Of a DNA stretch of 25,577 bases, positions 1 through 8,907 are shown one piece after another. The notes beneath the pieces are model-generated. The model searched no databases. It saw nothing but the letters and a program-made list of their open reading frames with translations, and was not told the origin of the DNA. Location: positions 1 through 25,577 of the IMG/VR virus record IMGVR_UViG_3300046002_003572, one strand, 5' to 3'. A program made the position numbers and the translations under genes. This DNA is from a virus. The number at the start of each line of letters is the position of its first letter. Position 1 is the stretch's first letter.

Positions 1-1017
1 ATAAAGTATATCACCGTCATTGTAACCACTTGTATTAATGCCGTTTACAATACCAAATGTGGTAACAAATCCTGTTCCATTATGTGCTATATTTTCAGTC
101 GCTATACCAACGACCTCACTTGTTGTCACACTGTCAGCATTAGCTAACGCAATAGTAGGGTTGTTGCCCTGTGCATCGTTTATATACACTACTTGACCGT
201 CATTTATTTGCACCCCTGTATTATTCCTTGCCCTTATATGCTCCTCTTGACCTATCTGTAGTGTTACATTTGCATTTAGTGGGATTGCTGGTGTAACATT
301 GGTAGCATCGAAGTATAACTGACCTACATTTGTTAGTGTGCCTGTGGGTGTTGCCGATAGTCGTACGCTGTTGGGTAGTATATTATGTGTGCCTAAATTT
401 ACATCGGTTGTTGCGCCTGTGTATGGTACGTCTCTTGCCTTAATAACCTGTAAGCTATCGTTAAGCATTGCAGTATCTACATAGTTTGGTAGTGTATCAT
501 ATAGAGTAGATATAGCACCAAATGCAACTCCTAACGCACTGTCAATTAATGGCACATCTGATTGCAGTTCTGCAATTTGGTAGTAAAAAACATCGCTTGT
601 ACTATCTATTCTTGCTATCGAACCGTATATTATTGTATTGTTGCTGTCTACGTAATCCCTTAATGAATGTAAACTATCGGATAGTCTTGTAACAGTGCTG
701 TATATGCTACTATCTACGCTACCTGCCTCAATACTAGCCGCTATGCTATCAACATACGGTACACTTGCCAATCTAAGCCTTACAGTGCCATTATGATAGA
801 ATAAGCCCCTTGTTTGCGCACTATCAACCCATATAGTCCCTAACGTATCGAATGTAGGGAATGGGTAAAAGCCTCTCGGTATGTACTGCAACCTTAATGC
901 ACCCACTGACCCACGATTATAACTCATTTGGGTGTAACTACCTGTATAAGTTGGGGTAGGTTGTGCAATCGCTTGTACTGCAAATAATGTGATTAGTATT
1001 GTTAATATGTATCTCAT
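1..1017 (-). CDS. Tail fibre / receptor-binding-like protein with signal peptide (partial, 3' end missing)
   Basis: An open frame of 339 codons runs from an ATG at 1017 off the left edge of the window, so the C-terminus is missing. Residues 1-19 form a typical Sec signal peptide (positive start, hydrophobic core, ending AIA before Gln20), a cleavage style common in Bacteroidota. Residues 85-190 are rich in D, S and small hydrophobics and look like a fibrous shaft. Around residues 197-210 is a DVPYTGATTDVNLG-type segment, and residues 260-339 resemble a module seen in many phage tail fibres (VGIATENIAHNGTGFVTTFG). The gene starts 5 bp after the stop of the preceding tail gene and ends the visible late operon, where fibres usually lie. 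A fibre role is inferred from these motifs and from position. The signal peptide is odd for a virion protein, so a surface-exported protein is the alternative. Confidence 0.7.
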   Translation of the reverse strand, partial: MRYILTILITLFAVQAIAQPTPTYTGSYTQMSYNRGSVGALRLQYIPRGFYPFPTFDTLGTIWVDSAQTRGLFYHNGTVRLRLASVPYVDSIAASIEAGSVDSSIYSTVTRLSDSLHSLRDYVDSNNTIIYGSIARIDSTSDVFYYQIAELQSDVPLIDSALGVAFGAISTLYDTLPNYVDTAMLNDSLQVIKARDVPYTGATTDVNLGTHNILPNSVRLSATPTGTLTNVGQLYFDATNVTPAIPLNANVTLQIGQEEHIRARNNTGVQINDGQVVYINDAQGNNPTIALANADSVTTSEVVGIATENIAHNGTGFVTTFGIVNGINTSGYNDGDILY

Positions 1018-1022
1018 TTTTT

Positions 1023-2966
1023 TTATGGGTTGAACGTTAGCGACCATGCTGGGGTAGCTGCCAAAAGTAAGTTCCTATTTGTTAGTGACGCTGCCGTAGG
1101 TGCGCCCGATGTGCCACCATTTATTGCAATAGTGCCACCGCCTACAGTACCGTTCCAACTATCAACCGCAAAATCATTAACAAATGTATCAACATTAGTA
1201 CTTGTAAATGCGCAATTAACTGCATATAAGAACCTCAATGATGGCTGTGGTGCTGGGAATAATAATGCAGTATCAACGCCCAATAATACTGTACAATTTA
1301 TAAATTGTATGTAATATATTAATGGGCAGTTTGTTAGGTCTATCTGCGCAATATTACTATTGTCTATTCCTAACGCCAAACAGTTTCCTACAATAATAGT
1401 GTTCACACCGTCTGGCAAATCGCCTAAAATGCTAACAATTTTGGTAACTGCTGGGTAGAAAAAACCGCTTTCATCAAATTGCAAAGTACCTATATCGTTG
1501 TTATGGAATACCGTTGCAGTTCTATACCCAACCATTGCAGTATATGTGTGCGTTTGATAGTTTGTTACTCCTGTAAAGTATTCGTATTGTTCAAATGCCG
1601 AACTATCACCCCAGTCTATAACCTGTAAACTACCGCTACCTGCAACCCCAAAACCTGCACCACCTGTTATTTGTGGTCTATATTTCAACTCCATATAAGT
1701 AGTCAACACTCTAGGTGCAACCCCAAATATACTTGGTGTTTCGCTTGGTGCTGGTACGTAATACATCACACCACTAACTCTACTTAGTGACCCACCTAAT
1801 GACGGATATAGTGCGGCAAATGCTGCTATATATGTGTCTTCATCAGTGCTATTATAGAATACCATTCTAGCAATAGGCACACTCATACTGCCTGTATTAA
1901 TTACATAATCTGCAACTGCATACGGTGTAGCTGGTGAAGGTATTACCCATAATTCTAAATCAGGTGTAGGTGTAACGGTAACAAATACATGCTGATTACT
2001 GTAACGTTCCCGAATTGGTGTACTTGCCCAACGATTAATACTTAGCTTTGGGTCGTTCGTTTCCCATAACTTACTAACTCCATCGCTGTCGCTTTTATTT
2101 AGCTGAAACGGTTTGCCGTCAATAGTCCAATAATCAGTACTTAACGCCTCATTTACTTTCTCATGTACTTGCGCTGGCACACCTTCAGTGTTAGTGCCTA
2201 ATGAAAATATCCATGTACGAAAATTAATAGCGTTTTGTTGTAGGTATAAATATTGCTGTTGTAGATAGCCTGTATATACTCCATTAGGGTCATAATCCCA
2301 AATACAACCTTCTACTCTATGTTGAAATGTGGGTACATTGCCATCACTCCAACCACCTGCTACTACACCCTGACTACTACGATTAGTTAAATCACGCCCT
2401 TCAATTAAAACAGTGCCTAAAAACTTATCGTAAAGAAATATAGCATCTGATTTGTAATCTCTGTAAATACTTGTATCGGGGCTGTAAACTCTTGCATTAA
2501 GGTAGTATATTCCGTTACCTATTGTAAGGCTTGTAATTGGGTCTTCTATCTGATTAAATTTGAATTGCCAACGGTGTGAACGCATAGCATAATCGTTACT
2601 TGCTAATGTTACTGGGTCAACATAGGTCATTGTACCTGCTGGCACGTTACCAAAGTATAAAAAACCACCACCCCCGCCAATAGTCTGTATAAATCTACCT
2701 GTACTATCTGTTATCCATAATGAAGGTTCAACAACTGGCGATAAGTCTTCAGTATTAATTATAACCGTACACGTATCGGTGTAAGTCCTTTTAAAGTAGT
2801 ATTCTTTAGGGGTCATAAACCACATACTACTTTCATTGATAGGCTTTTGGTCAAATTGAATAAAGCCCCCTTGATTGGTATAAAAGCCGTTAGTAGGGTC
2901 GTTAACTTCCGTAAATCGGAAATCTGCAACCTTCGGGAAATCGGCTATAACTGCATAACTTGGCAT
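1023..2966 (-). CDS. Distal tail / baseplate-like protein with C-terminal PKD-like and leucine-rich segments
   Basis: This 647-residue protein is encoded after the tape measure and a first distal-tail gene, which suggests a baseplate or adsorption role. The N-terminal two thirds are not recognised but are beta-rich, with many aromatic residues. Residues about 446-490 resemble a PKD domain: a VIDWGDSS strand-turn followed by a THTY strand and a GYRTATV strand. Residues about 508-600 look like irregular leucine-rich repeats (NIAQIDLTNCPLIYYIQF and following). The tail end (GGTIAINGGTSGAPTA onward) resembles the cap seen after such repeats in Bacteroidota phage proteins. The ATG at 2966 has an exact TAAATTTG box only 4 nt upstream on its strand, so a leaderless transcript is possible. 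Domain calls are by eye; binding of a surface ligand is inference. Confidence 0.65.
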   Translation of the reverse strand: MPSYAVIADFPKVADFRFTEVNDPTNGFYTNQGGFIQFDQKPINESSMWFMTPKEYYFKRTYTDTCTVIINTEDLSPVVEPSLWITDSTGRFIQTIGGGGGFLYFGNVPAGTMTYVDPVTLASNDYAMRSHRWQFKFNQIEDPITSLTIGNGIYYLNARVYSPDTSIYRDYKSDAIFLYDKFLGTVLIEGRDLTNRSSQGVVAGGWSDGNVPTFQHRVEGCIWDYDPNGVYTGYLQQQYLYLQQNAINFRTWIFSLGTNTEGVPAQVHEKVNEALSTDYWTIDGKPFQLNKSDSDGVSKLWETNDPKLSINRWASTPIRERYSNQHVFVTVTPTPDLELWVIPSPATPYAVADYVINTGSMSVPIARMVFYNSTDEDTYIAAFAALYPSLGGSLSRVSGVMYYVPAPSETPSIFGVAPRVLTTYMELKYRPQITGGAGFGVAGSGSLQVIDWGDSSAFEQYEYFTGVTNYQTHTYTAMVGYRTATVFHNNDIGTLQFDESGFFYPAVTKIVSILGDLPDGVNTIIVGNCLALGIDNSNIAQIDLTNCPLIYYIQFINCTVLLGVDTALLFPAPQPSLRFLYAVNCAFTSTNVDTFVNDFAVDSWNGTVGGGTIAINGGTSGAPTAASLTNRNLLLAATPAWSLTFNP

Positions 2967-2989
2967 ATTGCAAATTTAGTGTACTTTTG
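2960..2989 (+). promoter_or_regulatory. Bacteroidota-type promoter of the lipoprotein gene
   Basis: TTG at 2960-2962, a 19-nt spacer, then TACTTTTG at 2982-2989. This matches the -33 TTG / -7 TAnnTTTG consensus exactly. The ATG of the plus-strand lipoprotein gene begins only 4 nt after the box, so the mRNA would be leaderless or nearly so. Confidence 0.7.
2971..2978 (-). promoter_or_regulatory. Possible -7 box of the minus-strand tail gene
   Basis: On the minus strand 2978-2971 reads TAAATTTG, an exact TAnnTTTG, 4 nt before the ATG at 2966. No clear TTG lies 17-23 nt upstream, so only the -7 element is supported. It overlaps the spacer of the divergent lipoprotein promoter. Confidence 0.35.
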
Positions 2990-2993
2990 TGAA

Positions 2994-3236
2994 ATGAAAC
3001 ACATAATCATAATACTATCTTCGGCTTTATTGTTGACATCTTGTAGTAAAGTTCCTAAATGCTGGGAATGTACTAGAACAATAACAAGACAAAATAATAC
3101 AAGCGCACCAAAGGTAACTACAACAACACATCAACTTTGCGATAACACACGAAAGGAAATGGAATACTACGAAAAGGTAAATACTACTTACGTAGCTACT
3201 GCAAATACCGTATCTGTAGTTACCGAATGTCATTAG
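2994..3236 (+). CDS. Small secreted lipoprotein inserted among tail genes (moron-like)
   Basis: This 80-residue protein begins with a lipoprotein signal peptide: K2, H3, an Ile/Leu-rich core, and the lipobox LTSC with the lipidated Cys17. The mature part is short and polar, with a CxxC pair (C23, C26) and further cysteines at 49 and 79, so it is probably disulfide-bonded outside the cytoplasmic membrane. The frame stays open upstream to 2847, but that would run through the start of the oppositely oriented tail gene. The ATG at 2994 sits just after an exact promoter and starts a canonical signal peptide, so I chose it. It is the only plus-strand gene in about 20 kb of late genes. Its stop overlaps the stop of the convergent gene at 3233 (TTAG). 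A lysogeny or superinfection-exclusion role is a guess; the family is not recognised. Confidence 0.75.
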   Translation: MKHIIIILSSALLLTSCSKVPKCWECTRTITRQNNTSAPKVTTTTHQLCDNTRKEMEYYEKVNTTYVATANTVSVVTECH

Positions 3237-5770
3237 TTTTTCTTTAGTGCTGCATCGGTTGTACTTGGGTGTGCTAACAGTTTAAACACTGTGGCTTTGT
3301 TATTTGCTGCCGATTGTTTAACCTCTAGTAAAAACCCTTTGTACTCTGTATCTGTAAAGTCTTCGCCTCTCCATTTAAAGCTAACATATCCGTATGGATT
3401 AGCGTTTATTATGCTAAACATATTTACTGGATATTCGCTTGTAACTTGGAAAATATAAGGTCTAAACAACTTACTGGTAATGGTAAGCGGTATATCCTCA
3501 ACTTCGTTTATTACTGTACCATAGTTTAAATACTTTGACATACCTGCACGCTCTAAAGCTGGTGTAGTTGGGTCATTATATTGCTGTTGGTATATCTTTC
3601 TAAATGACATAACACTACCGAAATCATCTTGACCGTCACACAATGACCTTATCATTTTACTATTTCTGTAAATGTTACTAGCTGGGTCTAAGCCTAAATT
3701 ATATGCAGTATCGGGGTAATACATGCCTTTAATGTAAGGTGAAGTGGCTGGGTTAGTACTTTGCGCTGTTGGGTACTGGTCTAATCCGTATGCACTTACG
3801 CCCACTAATACGCCTGCTGGGTTAGTAATATCGGGAAATGCTACTACATCTTCTGTAATTTGTATTAATACACTACCATTACTAGCTGATGGGCTACTAT
3901 TTTCACTATTGTTTTGCGCTCTAGCTTTCTCAATATAGTAAATGTCTGCATTAACTTCATTTACTTGGTAGTCTAGTGATTTTGGTGTTTTGTTTAGTGG
4001 TAATTCCCATTTCATAGGCATACAAAAACTATCAACTGCAAAGTTTTTATTTGTCTGTAATGGCTCATACCCTGCATTTAGCACATTACCCATTGCCTCT
4101 GTAAATGGCATTATCTCAAAGTCTGCAACATTGCTACCCAAATTAAGTATCAATGTGCTATCATCAAAAAAATAATCAAAAGGCTCAATTTTTATCTTAT
4201 CATCGCCTATTATACCTAACCCCAAACCACATATTTTGCTCCATTGTTGGTAAAATGCTGCTAATGATTTTGTCATGTATGGAAAGCCAATTATACCCCT
4301 TACTGCATTCTCACTTGTTTCAATAGTGCGATATGGTATAAGGTCTATGTTTGTTGCTAATGATAGTGTTTGGTCTGCTAAATACACACTTTCACCAATA
4401 TATCCGCTACCTGTCTGTACTGGAAATCCGTAAGCATCAGTAGTAGTACTATCTAAGCAATCTACTATTTCCTGTAGTAGTCTATGTGGTCTAAATCCTA
4501 TTATAGTACTTTCGGGAAATATAGGTGCGTCAACTGGTGTAGATGTGCCACTATTGTAGTTGCTATAAACTGTAGCTTCAAGTTTAGAAAATCCATTAAA
4601 GGTTACAACCGAAGATGTTGATAATCCAATAGTTACACCGTCATAAATTACACCTATTATGGCACATTTTTTAAATGGTAAAGTTATAGGTACTGTAACA
4701 TCAAAAGTAGGTGTAGGTGGCGTATATGGTGCTAATGTCTGCGGTAAAAGTTGCGTATATAGCGTAGTATATTGATAGTTGCCAGGGCTACCTATTATTA
4801 TTGGAAAGTCATCTTCGTCTATTTCAAACAATACTATTCTTACATATTGGTCTTGAAATATTGCATTACTATATACAAATGCACCATCAAACTCACCTAC
4901 AACACGTACAAGTAAATCAACAGTACCTGCCGCATTATCAATTAAATTCTTTACTAAACATTGGTTTCTGCTATACGCCTGTATGTCAGCAGAGCCGTTA
5001 AAATCTCTATTGTAATTCGCTGGTTGGTTATTTGCTGGCAATACTACTTCAAGTATATCGTTTCCTATAAAAGTAGTAGTACCGTTATTTTGTGCAACAT
5101 TAAATTTATTCATTGCTGGTATCCAGTGCCTACTATCAGTTCTTGAGCCTCTATTCCAACCAGCTAAATCACCAGCAGCAGGTGGGACTAGTAAATTCGT
5201 TGCCGTTGCAGCACTTACATATTGTGTCTGCCACCTTAATTTAATCCCTGTATGCTGTAGGAATACCGCACTTGCGTTAACTAACCATGAACCACCACTA
5301 TATACCCAAAAAGGTATATTAAACTCGCTTTGTGCTTTAGATTTTAGCAGTTCATAAAGTTCACTATCTAAAGTAGCAACTACCATTAATTGAGTGCGCT
5401 TACTATCCTTAGCCCCCGACAAATCAATTTGCGAAGTGTAAAAAGTTTCAAATAGTAATGTACTTTCATTGTATATGTCTATGGTCATTCGGCAATAACC
5501 GTTAACACCTTTATCAGCAAGTATAGATAATAATATAGCCCTTGCATCTTCGCTAAATTGGAACTTTTGCGTCTGTGAACGAAACACACCATAATAGGTC
5601 ATGTTACGTTCCCACGTTATATCCGTTTCATCCCAACCTTTAGGCAAATATTTTATATATGCAGCACTAACGCCATTTGTTACAGTCCATGTGTTATCAG
5701 TTGCCTGTACTGCACTATAATAGTTGCCGTTTGCCGCCCTTAATGATATTCTAAATCTATCGTTATACAT
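3233..5770 (-). CDS. Large distal-tail / tail-tip protein
   Basis: This 845-residue protein is encoded directly after the tape measure gene (2 bp gap), the usual place for the distal tail or tail-associated protein of siphophages. The start (MYNDRFRISLRAANGNYY) suggests a beta-sheet domain. The rest is rich in beta-prone, aromatic and Asn/Thr residues, without any catalytic motif I can name. Residues around 640-655 are low complexity (NNSENSSPSASNGS), probably a linker. No signal peptide or membrane segment is visible. The assignment rests on position and size; it could combine the distal-tail ring and tail-tip roles that other phages split between two proteins. The 3' end overlaps the convergent lipoprotein gene by 4 bp. 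Confidence 0.6.
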   Translation of the reverse strand: MYNDRFRISLRAANGNYYSAVQATDNTWTVTNGVSAAYIKYLPKGWDETDITWERNMTYYGVFRSQTQKFQFSEDARAILLSILADKGVNGYCRMTIDIYNESTLLFETFYTSQIDLSGAKDSKRTQLMVVATLDSELYELLKSKAQSEFNIPFWVYSGGSWLVNASAVFLQHTGIKLRWQTQYVSAATATNLLVPPAAGDLAGWNRGSRTDSRHWIPAMNKFNVAQNNGTTTFIGNDILEVVLPANNQPANYNRDFNGSADIQAYSRNQCLVKNLIDNAAGTVDLLVRVVGEFDGAFVYSNAIFQDQYVRIVLFEIDEDDFPIIIGSPGNYQYTTLYTQLLPQTLAPYTPPTPTFDVTVPITLPFKKCAIIGVIYDGVTIGLSTSSVVTFNGFSKLEATVYSNYNSGTSTPVDAPIFPESTIIGFRPHRLLQEIVDCLDSTTTDAYGFPVQTGSGYIGESVYLADQTLSLATNIDLIPYRTIETSENAVRGIIGFPYMTKSLAAFYQQWSKICGLGLGIIGDDKIKIEPFDYFFDDSTLILNLGSNVADFEIMPFTEAMGNVLNAGYEPLQTNKNFAVDSFCMPMKWELPLNKTPKSLDYQVNEVNADIYYIEKARAQNNSENSSPSASNGSVLIQITEDVVAFPDITNPAGVLVGVSAYGLDQYPTAQSTNPATSPYIKGMYYPDTAYNLGLDPASNIYRNSKMIRSLCDGQDDFGSVMSFRKIYQQQYNDPTTPALERAGMSKYLNYGTVINEVEDIPLTITSKLFRPYIFQVTSEYPVNMFSIINANPYGYVSFKWRGEDFTDTEYKGFLLEVKQSAANNKATVFKLLAHPSTTDAALKKN

Positions 5771-5772
5771 GC

Positions 5773-8700
5773 TTATAGTCCTTGTAGGTTTCTCATTTTA
5801 CGCAATTCATCTGCTACACTTTCGGTCTGATGTTGTTTCGGTTGGCTGTTGACTATTACGGTTGCTAATTTGCGCCCTGTCTTGTCAAATTCCCTACTTA
5901 CTATACTTCCTATCGTTTCTGCAATTATCGCACTGTTACGGGCATCGTATGCGGCTGAAATGTTACCTACGTTGCTAGTAGTGTTAGCCATTGCATACTG
6001 CATAGCTGATTTTGGTATTACTTTAGTTCCTTCCGCCTCATCATAGAGAGTAGAAATACTATTTGACCAATAAGGTGTTTTGTTAGGTGCTATAATCAAC
6101 TCCTTTTCGCCACCATCACCAGCTATGAACTTGCCGCCTTTGTGATATGTTGTACCTTCTTTGTACGCTGGGATAGGTGTGTTAGCTGCTGCCGCTAATT
6201 GTACCGCACCTGCTGCTGCTATTAGCGCCATTATAACTGGTGCGCCTGGTCCATATTGCAATGCACCTGCCATAGCTATAGCTGTATTTTGGATTATAGC
6301 CGCTATTGCTGCCGTTTTCTGTGCTGCCGCTTGCCTACGTGCTACCTCACGTTTTCTATCCTCAATAGTTGATTGTTGCGCCTCTGTTTGTGCTAATAGT
6401 TTCTGCTGTTGATTGTATCTTTCCGTTTCATCTTTTACCGTTGCATCTATTAGGCGTGATTGCTCGGTATAGTTAGCTTCTATCTTACGGGCTTGTTCAT
6501 CTAACCTTGCATTTTCCGCCTCATACTGTCTATTTTTCGCCTCTATTATTGCGTCTGCCGCTTGATTTGCAAGTGCTACCGTTCTGTTGTAGAACTCTTC
6601 CAAGTATTGCTCTTGCTCGGGCATGTCTTCGGGAATAAATAACTTGGCAATCCTATCTGTAGGTCTGCCTTTTCTGTTTTTTATTTCAGGGGCTTTTTCG
6701 CCCTTTGCCATTGCCGCTATTACATTTTTTAATTTCTCTTCATACTTTGCTCTATTTTCAGGGGTTAAAGACTCATTAGCTAATACCTTTTCAATAAATT
6801 CTTTTTCCGCCTGTAAAAATGCTATATGTTGTTTTTTCTGTAGTTCTGTAAGTCTTTTGTTGTATTCACGCCTTGTTATCTCTTTTTTATCTAGTGAACC
6901 TTTAAGTAATTCAATCTCATTTAAGTATAAAAATTCTTCATTAGTAGATAACTTAACAAACAAGTCTTTTTGTGCATCTATAAACTTTTCGTTTGCACTC
7001 TCTATGATTGCAAGCCTACCTTCCGCTTGTTTCTTTTCAATATCTATAAATTCACCTGCGGTTTTTTCTGCCGCCATTGTGATACGTAGATTAGACGCTA
7101 TTAGTTGGTCATTAAGGTTCTCAATCTCTTGACCCTTAGCCGTCTTTAGTTTCTCACGTATCTCCGCTTGTTTCGCTTGTTCTTGCTTTACAATATAATC
7201 ACGTTCCAATACTGCCGCCTGAAATAACTCGGACTGATATTCCATGTAGGCATCTAGTCGCTGATTAAGTGTGTTTTTCTCATTGTCTGCAATCTCTTTA
7301 AGCATTGCTGCATTTTGCTCGGTGCGCTGTTTATTTAGTTCATATTCGGTACGTAGTAAATCGCTTTCTGATTTTGCTGTAGTGTCTTTTACTTTTTTTT
7401 CTTTCCCTTTTTTATCTGTTTCAACCTGAGTATTCATATATTTTACGGCATATTTGTACTGTATTTCTTTTAGTTTTGAAATCTGCCGTTCTATATGCAT
7501 TTCTTGGTCTCTATAGTCAAGATATTTATTTACCTGTTCTTCATCAACCCCTTGCGCTGGGTCAACTACATTTATATGCGTTAATCTGTCTCCTTGCGCT
7601 TTTATGGCTCTTTGTACTGCACTTTTTGATTGTTCAGACATTTCTTTTTCCATGTCTGCCATTAACTTCTTAGTATCTTCTTTTGTTCCTGTAGCAGTTG
7701 TAATTGTTTTGCTTATTTCATCAAGGTGAACTTTAGCTTTAATTACATCATTTATTATTTTTATTTGATTTTGATGTGCTTTACTAAGTTTCCCACTTGC
7801 CTTTTCTTCTTCTGACATAGCAGTTAATACATTCGGAAACATAGAACTTAATTCCCTGTATGCAGCTATTTTGCCATGAATATTTGTATTAGTATCATTG
7901 TAAACATCTACCAATAATTTAGCTTTTTGCGTTTCATTTTCTATACCAGTAGATATATTTACTCCTAAGTCTTGAATATTTTTATTTAAAGACTTTAGGC
8001 TTTCTTCAAATCTTTTAACGGAATTACCAGCTTCATCAACTGATGACTTAAATATATCAGTCTTAGCAGCAAGGAAAGTTATAGCAGTTGTAGCAATGGT
8101 AATAAGTCCCACTGGCGAAGTAATGGAACTCATTAACGTTTTCCATATCGGGATAGCAGTACCACCACTTGCCTTTAGTGCGTCATTTGCTGTTTTTAGT
8201 TTAGCTATTTCATCTACCAATATTGGTATGTTATTAGACATTGCTAAAAAACCTGTAGCGGCACTATATGTAAATGCTGGCATCTCACGTAGTATCTGCG
8301 ACATTGCAACTGCGGCTGTATTATATTGCCCTACTTGCCTTTGTGCCTGACCTACTGACTTTTCAACCGCTAATAGGCTGTTATATAGCTTCATTGCGCT
8401 ACCTGCTGCTGCTGTAGCCCTTGCATCTGTTACCCCAAATTCAGCACCTAATTTCTTAGCCTCATCTGCCGCTTTCTTATATTGTACTTTTAATTGTTCG
8501 TATGCGTTGTTTAGTTTTGCAAGTGCCTTTTCTTCACGTTCTGCATTTTTACGTACTGTTTCAGCATCTAAATCCGCTTGTTTAGCCGCCTTTTCACGTT
8601 CTGCAATTACCTTTTGTATGCCTAATAACTCATTACGTTCTGCTATTTCAATAGCCCTTTGTTTTTTATCAACTGCCGCCTCATATTTCTTTGTAGCCTC

Positions 8701-8907
8701 TGTAATGGTTTGTATATTTTCGGCTTGCTTTGCCATCGCTGCATTTAACTCGCCAATATTCCCAGCCCCCTTAAAATCAATAACAATACCCTTTGCGGCT
8801 GTTGCTACATTGTTAACATTTTTAACCGCTAACTCTAGTTGGGCATTAGCTAACTCTAGTTGGTCTAACGCCCCTTGACTAATTATCTCACTTACTAAAT
8901 CTGCCAT
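5773..8907 (-). CDS. Tape measure protein
   Basis: At 1044 residues this is the longest protein in the window. It has the expected tape measure composition: long Ala/Glu/Lys/Gln-rich helical stretches (about 55-155, 480-740 and 775-870) with coiled-coil character, and hydrophobic segments near 262-286 and 865-908. The C-terminal part (GTTYHKGGKFIAGDGGEKE onward) resembles the end of tape measure proteins of Bacteroidota phages and prophages. Such proteins set tail length and are released during DNA entry, when the hydrophobic segments may insert into the host membrane. It lies between the small tail-assembly-like genes and the distal-tail genes, and its start overlaps the preceding gene's stop by 1 bp. 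No lysozyme or peptidase motif was seen. Confidence 0.9.
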   Translation of the reverse strand: MADLVSEIISQGALDQLELANAQLELAVKNVNNVATAAKGIVIDFKGAGNIGELNAAMAKQAENIQTITEATKKYEAAVDKKQRAIEIAERNELLGIQKVIAEREKAAKQADLDAETVRKNAEREEKALAKLNNAYEQLKVQYKKAADEAKKLGAEFGVTDARATAAAGSAMKLYNSLLAVEKSVGQAQRQVGQYNTAAVAMSQILREMPAFTYSAATGFLAMSNNIPILVDEIAKLKTANDALKASGGTAIPIWKTLMSSITSPVGLITIATTAITFLAAKTDIFKSSVDEAGNSVKRFEESLKSLNKNIQDLGVNISTGIENETQKAKLLVDVYNDTNTNIHGKIAAYRELSSMFPNVLTAMSEEEKASGKLSKAHQNQIKIINDVIKAKVHLDEISKTITTATGTKEDTKKLMADMEKEMSEQSKSAVQRAIKAQGDRLTHINVVDPAQGVDEEQVNKYLDYRDQEMHIERQISKLKEIQYKYAVKYMNTQVETDKKGKEKKVKDTTAKSESDLLRTEYELNKQRTEQNAAMLKEIADNEKNTLNQRLDAYMEYQSELFQAAVLERDYIVKQEQAKQAEIREKLKTAKGQEIENLNDQLIASNLRITMAAEKTAGEFIDIEKKQAEGRLAIIESANEKFIDAQKDLFVKLSTNEEFLYLNEIELLKGSLDKKEITRREYNKRLTELQKKQHIAFLQAEKEFIEKVLANESLTPENRAKYEEKLKNVIAAMAKGEKAPEIKNRKGRPTDRIAKLFIPEDMPEQEQYLEEFYNRTVALANQAADAIIEAKNRQYEAENARLDEQARKIEANYTEQSRLIDATVKDETERYNQQQKLLAQTEAQQSTIEDRKREVARRQAAAQKTAAIAAIIQNTAIAMAGALQYGPGAPVIMALIAAAGAVQLAAAANTPIPAYKEGTTYHKGGKFIAGDGGEKELIIAPNKTPYWSNSISTLYDEAEGTKVIPKSAMQYAMANTTSNVGNISAAYDARNSAIIAETIGSIVSREFDKTGRKLATVIVNSQPKQHQTESVADELRKMRNLQGL

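Noticed and set aside
1030-1314. 94-codon plus-strand frame inside the distal-tail gene
   Set aside because: Antisense to a long, well-supported gene and lacks a promoter or leader.
2847-2993. N-terminal extension of the lipoprotein ORF
   Set aside because: It runs antisense through the start of the tail gene, and a canonical signal peptide and promoter define the start at 2994.
6623-7132. 169-codon plus-strand frame inside the tape measure gene
   Set aside because: Antisense shadow: Ser/Phe-rich translation mirroring Glu/Lys-rich helices, with no promoter or leader.
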